64,000 bases of DNA. It comes from Paenibacillus alba. Its GTDB lineage: Bacteria; Bacillota; Bacilli; Paenibacillales; NBRC-103111. Shown piece by piece: positions 58,043 through 64,000 of this stretch. Position 1 is the stretch's first letter. Each line of letters opens with the position of its first letter. The stretch spans positions 53,559 to 117,558 of the forward strand of contig NZ_JABMKZ010000025.1 of assembly GCF_013204855.1 (NCBI RefSeq). Reading direction: 5' to 3'. Under the pieces are notes generated by a model. That model saw only the letters and a list, made by a program, of their open reading frames with translations, was not told the DNA's origin and searched no databases. The position numbers and the translations under genes were made by a program.

Positions 58043-59887
58043 ATGTGCGGAATAACGGGTTGGATAGATTGGCGGAAAGACTTGACCGGGTACCCGTCCA
58101 TTCTAGAAAATATGACGGAAACGCTCCATTTGCGTGGACCCGATGCCTCAGGCACCTGGATCTCACAGCATTGCGCTCTCGGCCATCGCCGTTTGAGCGT
58201 CATGGATCCGGAAAACGGCGCTCAGCCGATGGTGCGGAAACAAGGAGACTACACCTATACGATCGTATATAATGGTGAGCTTTATAACGCTCCTGAACTG
58301 AAAAAGGAGCTCGAGCTCCGAGGACATCAATTCCGCACGACCTGCGATACAGAGGTGCTGCTGGTTGCCTTTATGGAATGGGGGCGAGCTTGTGTCGACC
58401 GTCTGAATGGCATTTTCGCTTTCGCGGCTTGGAATGATCAGGAACAGTCTTTGTATTTGGTCCGAGATCGGCTAGGCGTAAAACCGCTCTTTTATTCTCA
58501 TCAGAACGGGGTACTTTTATTCGGTTCAGAGCCGAAATCTATTCTCGCGCATCCGGATTTCAAAGCGGAGGTCGGCGCGGAGGGATTGGCGGAAATCTTC
58601 GCTGTTGGCCCTGCACGTACGCCAGGCCACGGTGTTTACCGCAACATGTCAGAGCTCAAGCCTGGTCAATGCGCGGTTTTCGACCGAAACGGCTTGTCAA
58701 TCCGAACCTATTGGAAGCTGGAAAGCAAGCCGCACCCAGATGACATCGCCGCAACCGCTTCGCAAGTACAGCAATTGCTGAGTGATACGTCACAACGTCA
58801 GCTAGCCTCCGATGTGCCGATCTGCACCTTGCTTTCGGGCGGACTCGATTCCAGCGCACTCACGTCATTGGCAGCGACGCACTATAAGGAAAGCGGGCAA
58901 GGCCCACTGCATACCTTTTCTGTCGATTACAAAGATAATGACAAGCATTTTAAGGCAAACATCTTCCAACCGAATTCCGATGCGCCTTGGATCAAAAGAA
59001 TGACTGAGCACCTTGGCACTGAGCACCACTATATCGAGTTCGACACGCCGGAACTTGTGGAATCATTGAAAACAGCCGTCTTTGCCCGCGATACTCCGGG
59101 GATGGCTGACGTCGATGGCTCTCTTTATTTGTTTTGCCGTGAAATTAAAAAGCACGCCACGGTAGCCATCTCCGGCGAAGCCGCCGATGAAATTTTCGGA
59201 GGATACCCTTGGTTTCATAATGAAGAAGCATTGTCTGCCAACACGTTCCCATGGTCGCTTAAGCTGAATAATCGTGTTGACTTGTTGGCTCCCGATCTCG
59301 TCGATTGGATCAAACCCGTCGAATATGTCAGCAACCGATATCAACAAGCCTTGAGCGAAGTGCCTCGCTTAGCCGGGGAAACCCAGCAGGAAAACCGGAT
59401 GAGGGAAATGTCCTATCTGAACATCACACGCTTCATGCCAACCCTTCTGGATCGCAAGGATCGCATGAGTATGGCGGTTGGGTTGGAAGTTCGCGTTCCT
59501 TTCTGTGACCACCGACTTGTTGAGTATGTGTGGAATATCCCCTGGGAAATCAAAACGTCCGGCGACCGGGAGAAAGGCATCCTCCGCAAGGCACTCAAAG
59601 GTGTTCTGCCGGATGACGTGCTGACTCGCAAAAAGAGCCCTTATCCGAAGACACATAATCCGAATTATTTGGCAGCTGTGCGGAAGTGGGTTTTGGAAAT
59701 TCTTGACGACTCCAGCTCCCCTCTGCTGCCGTTCATTGATGTGAAGAAAATCCGGGCACTTGCCAGCTCAGATAACAATGATTTCGATCTGCCTTGGTTT
59801 GGACAGTTAATGACAGGACCCCAGCTATTCGCCTATTTGGCTCAAGTAGATACCTGGCTGCGCACCTATAAAATTTCCATTCGTTAA
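58043..59887 (+). CDS. asnO: Asparagine synthase (glutamine-hydrolysing)
   Basis: 614 residues. The N-terminal Ntn amidotransferase domain begins MCGITGW with the nucleophile Cys2, and RGPDASGTW and NGELYN line the glutamine site. The C-terminal synthetase domain has the PP-loop SGGLDSS (265-271). It converts aspartate and glutamine to asparagine and glutamate. AAGGAAGGAACG precedes the ATG. The length and the single plus-strand context resemble B. subtilis AsnO, used in sporulation, but AsnB or AsnH cannot be excluded. Confidence 0.92.
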   Translation: MCGITGWIDWRKDLTGYPSILENMTETLHLRGPDASGTWISQHCALGHRRLSVMDPENGAQPMVRKQGDYTYTIVYNGELYNAPELKKELELRGHQFRTTCDTEVLLVAFMEWGRACVDRLNGIFAFAAWNDQEQSLYLVRDRLGVKPLFYSHQNGVLLFGSEPKSILAHPDFKAEVGAEGLAEIFAVGPARTPGHGVYRNMSELKPGQCAVFDRNGLSIRTYWKLESKPHPDDIAATASQVQQLLSDTSQRQLASDVPICTLLSGGLDSSALTSLAATHYKESGQGPLHTFSVDYKDNDKHFKANIFQPNSDAPWIKRMTEHLGTEHHYIEFDTPELVESLKTAVFARDTPGMADVDGSLYLFCREIKKHATVAISGEAADEIFGGYPWFHNEEALSANTFPWSLKLNNRVDLLAPDLVDWIKPVEYVSNRYQQALSEVPRLAGETQQENRMREMSYLNITRFMPTLLDRKDRMSMAVGLEVRVPFCDHRLVEYVWNIPWEIKTSGDREKGILRKALKGVLPDDVLTRKKSPYPKTHNPNYLAAVRKWVLEILDDSSSPLLPFIDVKKIRALASSDNNDFDLPWFGQLMTGPQLFAYLAQVDTWLRTYKISIR

Positions 59888-59893
59888 AGCAAA

Positions 59894-59930
59894 TAAAGAC
59901 CTGCTCCATTGATCAATGGAAGCAGGTCTT
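59894..59930. terminator. Bidirectional terminator between asnO and rdgB
   Basis: AAAGACCTGC-TCCATTGA and TCAATGGAAGCAGGTCTTT pair with one bulged base. T-rich sequence follows on both strands, which suits the two convergent genes. Confidence 0.9.
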
Positions 59931-59939
59931 TTGCTGTAT

Positions 59940-60593
59940 TTAGTCCGTTTGGTTAGGCAGCCGATCCAAAAATAGCCGCAGTGCTTTAGCTCGATGACTG
60001 ATGGCATTTTTCTCTTCCATCGTCAGTTCCGCCATCGTTCTTCCCATCTCCGGAATATAGAATAACGGATCATAGCCGAAGCCGCTTTCGCCCCGCTCTT
60101 CCCCGATAATGAAGCCGCGGCAAGCATCTTCTGCTTCGATAATTTCATTCGCCACAGGATCAATTAAAGCGAGCGCGCAGACGAAGGAAGCCTCGCTAAG
60201 GAGTGGCGGATGCCCTGTTCCTAATGGGGAAGCCAGTTCATCAGATGGCGCAATGTCACTCAATGCCTGAAGCAGCTTCGCATTATTGTCCTCATCCGTT
60301 GCATCCTCGCCTGCATATCTGGCCGAATAGACACCTGGGTCCCCGCCCAGCGCCTTGACGCATAAGCCGGAATCATCCGCCAGAACGGGCACATGAAGAT
60401 GCGCCGAAATAATTTGCGCTTTAATGCGTGCATTCTCTGCAAAAGTTTTCCCGCTCTCAACGATTTCAGGAAGCTCCGTATAGTCCGCTAAGCTGCGAAC
60501 TTTATAGCCCTTTGCCCCAAACAGCTTGGCAAATTCTTTCACTTTCCCTTCGTTGCGCGTAGCTATTACGACAATGTTACTTTGTAGCCGCAT
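59940..60593 (-). CDS. rdgB: XTP/dITP diphosphatase (non-canonical purine NTP pyrophosphatase)
   Basis: A HAM1/RdgB-family house-cleaning enzyme of about 217 residues. VVIATRNEGKVKEF is at the N-terminus, VLADDSGLCV carries the catalytic aspartate region, and GFGYDPLFY plus KNAISHRAKAL complete the family motifs. The ATG at 60593 (MRLQSN) has GAGGTG seven bases ahead and overlaps the rph stop by 17 bases, so the pair is probably coupled. rph-rdgB is the same order as in B. subtilis. An ~10-residue insert (GTGHPPLLSEA region) is not unusual. Confidence 0.95.
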   Translation of the reverse strand: MRLQSNIVVIATRNEGKVKEFAKLFGAKGYKVRSLADYTELPEIVESGKTFAENARIKAQIISAHLHVPVLADDSGLCVKALGGDPGVYSARYAGEDATDEDNNAKLLQALSDIAPSDELASPLGTGHPPLLSEASFVCALALIDPVANEIIEAEDACRGFIIGEERGESGFGYDPLFYIPEMGRTMAELTMEEKNAISHRAKALRLFLDRLPNQTD

Positions 60594-61335
60594 GTTGTAC
60601 ACCTCGAATACGATCAGCGATCGGCCCCAGTACCTTGCTTTGCTCTTCAATCATGGTGCGAATGCCTGTCTCAGCTAGAGCAAGCAGCTCATCCAATTCC
60701 TTGCGGGAAAATGGCGCATCCTCGCCCGTCCCTTGAATTTCAACGAATTGACCATTACCGGTCATCACGACGTTCATATCGACCTTCGCTTGTGAATCCT
60801 CTTCATAATTCAGATCCAGTCGCGGTGTTTCGCCAATTACGCCTACGCTGACAGAGGCGAGGAAATCGTTAATAGGAAACTTCGCCAAATTTTTATCGGT
60901 GGCCAGTTTATTGATAGCAAAAGCCATAGCAACAAAAGCGCCCGTAATCGACGTTGTACGCGTACCGCCGTCCGCTTGAATCACATCACAATCCAGTGTA
61001 ATGGATCTCTCGCCGAGAGCCTCCAGATTCACAACGGAACGCAAGGCGCGCCCTATTAGACGCTGAATCTCCATCGTACGGCCTCCAAGCTTGCCTTTGG
61101 CCGCTTCGCGTTGGTTGCGCACTTGCGTTGCCCGCGGAAGCATCGAATATTCAGCCGTTACCCATCCTTTGCCTTGCCCTTTCATGAAAGGGGGAACGCG
61201 TTCTTCCACCGTCGCCGTACAAATGACTTTGGTATCCCCGACCTCAATAAGCACCGAGCCTTCTGCGTGTTTTATATAATGAGGGGTGATTTTCATAGTT
61301 CGCAGGTCTTGATTCGTTCTTCCGCCAATTCTCAT
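60577..61335 (-). CDS. rph: Ribonuclease PH
   Basis: 252 residues; trims tRNA 3' ends phosphorolytically. It begins MRIGGRTNQDLRTMKITPHY; GRTMEIQRLIGRALRS and TLDCDVIQADGGTRTTSITGA hold the conserved RNase PH residues. The ATG at 61335 has AGGAGGAG ten bases upstream; the frame open to 61398 is not needed. It follows gerM and precedes rdgB. Confidence 0.96.
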   Translation of the reverse strand: MRIGGRTNQDLRTMKITPHYIKHAEGSVLIEVGDTKVICTATVEERVPPFMKGQGKGWVTAEYSMLPRATQVRNQREAAKGKLGGRTMEIQRLIGRALRSVVNLEALGERSITLDCDVIQADGGTRTTSITGAFVAMAFAINKLATDKNLAKFPINDFLASVSVGVIGETPRLDLNYEEDSQAKVDMNVVMTGNGQFVEIQGTGEDAPFSRKELDELLALAETGIRTMIEEQSKVLGPIADRIRGVQHAATK

Positions 61336-61462
61336 AACTGTTGTTCTCCTCCTGTTGCTTCCATCAGAAGCTTTGTACCTTACGCCCCATTGTAACAAAG
61401 TAGCCGAGGAAAAGCATCCTCAGACTTGAACTATAATAACCCAAAGTATGTTTGTATATAGT

Positions 61463-61515
61463 AAAAAACCCCTATGCAAGCCCTTGTCAATGACAAGGGT
61501 ACAGGCATAGAGGTC
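61463..61515 (-). terminator. Terminator after gerM
   Basis: On the minus strand ACCTCTATGCCTGTACCCTTGTC pairs imperfectly with GACAAGGGCTTGCATAGGGGT, and TTTTTTAC follows. The hairpin starts about 20 bases after the gerM stop. Confidence 0.9.
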
Positions 61516-61534
61516 TTTCACAAGGCTGAGCTGC

Positions 61535-62584
61535 TTACAGCTTCGTTGGGTTAATATGTGCAGGTCTTGCTACGGGTTTGCTGTAATTTTGATTGTCTGT
61601 CGACGTAATCTTCACAGCGCCATCCACTTTTATTTGAACTTGCTTATAACCTGTGTTCTCGGTTAAAGATAAGATGACGGACTGCAGCGCATCGGCAGAT
61701 GCCTTCTGATCTGCCCCTAGAAGCTTATTGGAGAAATCAACGGTGATCAAGCCCTCCGCTGTCGGTTTAATGCTTTTCACTTCCGTTGTCGTGTTCAGAA
61801 CCGCAGCCAACCCTTTCTTCTGATCCGGTCCTTTGATCAATTGATCAACAACCGCTTTGGCTACATCATCCGTTCTCTTAACGAGCCTTGTAACTGGCAC
61901 ATAATATTTGTAATTTTGATCATTTTGATTTAAGAAATAGAGGGTTACCGGCGTAGATTGTCCGAACTCGGCATCCTCCGCCTTCTCAATGTTGATCCCC
62001 ATTGAACGGGCGAGCGGCATATCCAGCGGCGTTTTTCCTTGCGGCATCTCTTTCAGATCTTTCCCCTCTACTCGCAGTTGAACCTTCTCCACGCTAGCGA
62101 AATTGGTGAGGTTCCACGTTATGGCCTCCAAAATCTTTCTTTCATCCTGCTTGTCGTAATTCAGGAACTCCTTAGAGAAATCAACGATTGCCCGCTTATC
62201 GGATGTGATATTCAAGCTGACAATCTTCGTTCCTTTAGGCAGCAGCGCTTGGAAACCGGATGGCAGCAGGCTGGCGACAGGGCCTCCATCGACCATGTAC
62301 TCGAGCGTCGTCTTGGCGACAGACACTGATTTCGGCAATCCGAGACTTAGCGGCGCAACGAAGCCTTTGGCATCCTTTACATAAACCGTCATCTGCGAGG
62401 AGTTTTCATCGATCATATCAATCGTAACTGCGGCTGATGTCGTCTTAGCGTCCACTTCTGCACCCGTGGTCGGAGGCGCATCGATGTCACTTTTCTTCCC
62501 AGTCCCCAGAACCGAACATCCTGTGGTCAGCAAGACAATCACCCCCGCGATGGCGGCTGAACGAATCCAATGTTGATGTTTCAT
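61535..62584 (-). CDS. gerM: GerM, spore germination lipoprotein with two GerMN domains
   Basis: 349 residues. The lipobox TTGC puts the lipidated cysteine at about residue 23. Two GerMN repeats follow (about 60-190 and 210-335), each holding a VTLYFLN/MTVYVKD-type strand and an AIVDFSKE or ITVDFSNK turn. GerM is a sporulation and germination factor in B. subtilis. GGAGG lies ahead of the ATG. gerM-rph is the expected neighbour pair. Confidence 0.93.
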   Translation of the reverse strand: MKHQHWIRSAAIAGVIVLLTTGCSVLGTGKKSDIDAPPTTGAEVDAKTTSAAVTIDMIDENSSQMTVYVKDAKGFVAPLSLGLPKSVSVAKTTLEYMVDGGPVASLLPSGFQALLPKGTKIVSLNITSDKRAIVDFSKEFLNYDKQDERKILEAITWNLTNFASVEKVQLRVEGKDLKEMPQGKTPLDMPLARSMGINIEKAEDAEFGQSTPVTLYFLNQNDQNYKYYVPVTRLVKRTDDVAKAVVDQLIKGPDQKKGLAAVLNTTTEVKSIKPTAEGLITVDFSNKLLGADQKASADALQSVILSLTENTGYKQVQIKVDGAVKITSTDNQNYSKPVARPAHINPTKL

Positions 62585-62786
62585 TTGCTTATTTCCTCCT
62601 TCGAGTTTTCGCAGAAGCTTTCTTCGGAAGCATCTGCCCTTTTATTTTCCTTTGCATGGCCTGTACATTGCTTTTTCGTATTATTATGTATACGGGGCTT
62701 TGTCCGATTTATAACTACTTTTTGTCCACATGTTGAAAAAAGTGCAAACGATCAATGAAGTTCAAACCTGGCATAGGCGCGCATTT

Positions 62787-62814
62787 TTCCGATTCAATTC
62801 TGATATGCTATACT
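62787..62814 (+). promoter_or_regulatory. Candidate promoter of the PgpA-like gene
   Basis: An extended -10 TGCTATACT (TATACT at 62809-62814) lies 36 bases before the start codon, with TTCCGA (62787-62792) as a weak -35 at 16 bases. Confidence 0.55.
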
Positions 62815-62849
62815 GGTATCAAAGTTTGGACCTAACTGGAGGCGCAGCG

Positions 62850-63812
62850 ATGAGAACTTTCCTCAAAGATAAAACGCTCATTTTCAACGAATTCCGTGAT
62901 GAAGTTTTCAGTCACTATCCTCAAGCTGTCATTGAAGAAGCCGTGGCTCGCTTGCTCGTCGAAATTAAAGGCATCAAGAAAATACCTTACGATACGATTA
63001 CAACAACACTGCTTGGCGTTTTGAGCAAAACAGAAACCTACAACGTCATGTCCACATTGATGGAATTGCAAAAGAAAGTGAAGCACGATTCCGAGCTGCT
63101 GGCCAGCATGAAAGACCCAGCTTACAACGTCCATCGCACGATTGCCATGTCGATCTGCGGCTTATATGGAAGCGGAGCTATTTCCCTATTTGGCTTTATG
63201 GATTGTAAATTCCGCTTCTTTTTTCCAACCAAGCGTCCAAAATCGTTCATTTCCAAAGGCATATGCGCCATCGTCGCCTCGACGGCAAGCGTTATCATTT
63301 CGGAAAATGTGAAAGAGGATTACACCGAGCGCAATCTTGCCCTGTTAGCCGCAAGAGGTGTCGCCCTCGATGATATGGTAGAGATACTCGATACCCTGCA
63401 GCGTCCCTACAATCCCGATATGGAACGCAGCCTCTGCGAAGAGCATGTGCTTGCCGTGCTGCGCAAGCAGCAAACCTTCCACGCGCTTCAGCTCGCGATC
63501 AAAATCGATACAGCAGTCGAAGCCGGTGAATTTAATCCGCAATACAATCATATTGTCGGACAGGACGAGGGACTTTTCGGCGTAGACGAAAGTATCGCGA
63601 CAGCCGTGCCGCTGATGTACGGTACCATTGCGCTTACCAACTTCGGCTACCTGGACAAAGAAAAAATCGGAATCATTAAAGAGCTGGACAGCGATCATTC
63701 CGAAGGAAAATGCAACACATTCATAGATGATATGGTATGCGGCATTGTCGCCGCCGCTTGCGGCCGGCTGGCGCATAATAATGTTCCTACTTACAGCAAG
63801 CCTTTGAAGTGA
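62850..63812 (+). CDS. Phosphatidylglycerophosphatase A-family protein with an internal tandem duplication
   Basis: 320 residues. The C-terminal half (about 165-312) is the PgpA/YutG fold: acidic DEGLFGVDES (239-248), MYGTIALTNFGYLDK (256-270) and NTFIDDMVCGIVAA (289-302). The N-terminal half repeats the pattern in degenerate form: KDPAYNVHRT (88-97), LYGSGAISLFGFMDC (105-119) and SFISKGICAIVAS (132-144). The N copy has lost the acids D246, E247, D293 and D294. The reaction of the family is dephosphorylation of phosphatidylglycerophosphate. The ATG at 62850 has GGAGG seven bases ahead; the long frame to 62730 is not needed. The 188 bases to the window end hold no clear gene. Confidence 0.82.
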   Translation: MRTFLKDKTLIFNEFRDEVFSHYPQAVIEEAVARLLVEIKGIKKIPYDTITTTLLGVLSKTETYNVMSTLMELQKKVKHDSELLASMKDPAYNVHRTIAMSICGLYGSGAISLFGFMDCKFRFFFPTKRPKSFISKGICAIVASTASVIISENVKEDYTERNLALLAARGVALDDMVEILDTLQRPYNPDMERSLCEEHVLAVLRKQQTFHALQLAIKIDTAVEAGEFNPQYNHIVGQDEGLFGVDESIATAVPLMYGTIALTNFGYLDKEKIGIIKELDSDHSEGKCNTFIDDMVCGIVAAACGRLAHNNVPTYSKPLK

Positions 63813-64000
63813 TGTGTGAAGAGCTTGTCTTGCTTAGCGGAACTGTGGTCTCTTAATTTGCCGAAAACCCGCCATTTTGCCAATAGCTTTGCATTGAAGC
63901 TTACATGTGCGAACTAGGCCCCATCCCTATCTCGAAGCAAATAGATCCAGAACCTAAAAGAGGTTGAATTGGATACTTTGCCTTGACTTCGATTATTAAA

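Noticed and set aside
41956..59940. Integrated element flanked by att sites at tRNA-Arg
   Set aside because: No second copy of the tRNA 3' end, no integrase and no excisionase were found in the window.

Overview
The window is chromosomal DNA of a spore-forming Firmicute, most likely Paenibacillaceae (Paenibacillus or a close relative). Reasons: sporulation genes (spoVID, lonB, gerM), S-layer-type SLH domains on an amidase, AGGAGG-type ribosome binding sites, several TTG and GTG starts, a T-box leader before valS, and the gram-positive coproporphyrin-type heme gene set. The backbone (gerM-rph-rdgB ... tig-clpX-lonB-lonA-engB-hemA...hemL-spoVID-valS-folC-maf-radC-mreB) follows the order I know from Bacillus subtilis, almost all on the minus strand.

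Layout. 0-2.6 kb: start of mreB (cut by the window edge), radC, an Rrf2 regulator, maf, and a small DUF4321 membrane protein. 2.7-8.3 kb: an SLH amidase on the plus strand facing a SPOR-domain membrane protein, then murC and folC. 8.4-11.5 kb: valS with its T-box and promoter. 11.6-15.4 kb: spoVID, an RluA-type pseudouridine synthase coupled to a 37-residue membrane peptide, and a plus-strand phosphodiester glycosidase. 15.5-27.1 kb: a ten-gene tetrapyrrole cluster (hemA-hemX-sirC-hemC-cobA/hemD-hemB, then hemE-hemH-hemY-hemL), covering glutamyl-tRNA to coproheme plus the siroheme branch. 27.2-41.8 kb: speD, engB, lonA, lonB, cell-wall enzymes, ispG, clpX, clpP, tig and a probable YsoA counterpart.

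41.9-59.9 kb is the accessory part and interrupts the expected ysoA-rdgB neighbourhood. It opens with tRNA-Arg(TCT). Next is a decayed Rhs/YD-repeat locus with three successive units of core fragment, toxin tail and small candidate immunity gene, ended by an IS4-type transposase remnant. Two cobalamin-riboswitch-controlled metal uptake systems then face each other: cbiMNQO on plus, and a NikA/B/CD/E-type ABC transporter with a [2Fe-2S] ferredoxin on minus. A short repeat-rich spacer with a (CTTGC)9 tract lies between them. An MFS exporter with a MarR regulator, small sporulator-type peptides and asnO/asnB complete the region.

59.9-64 kb returns to backbone: rdgB, rph, gerM, and a phosphatidylglycerophosphatase A-family protein that is an internal tandem duplication with a degenerate N-terminal copy. 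No CRISPR array, rRNA or complete mobile element was seen. Function calls rest on recognising motifs and gene order by eye; no database search was run.
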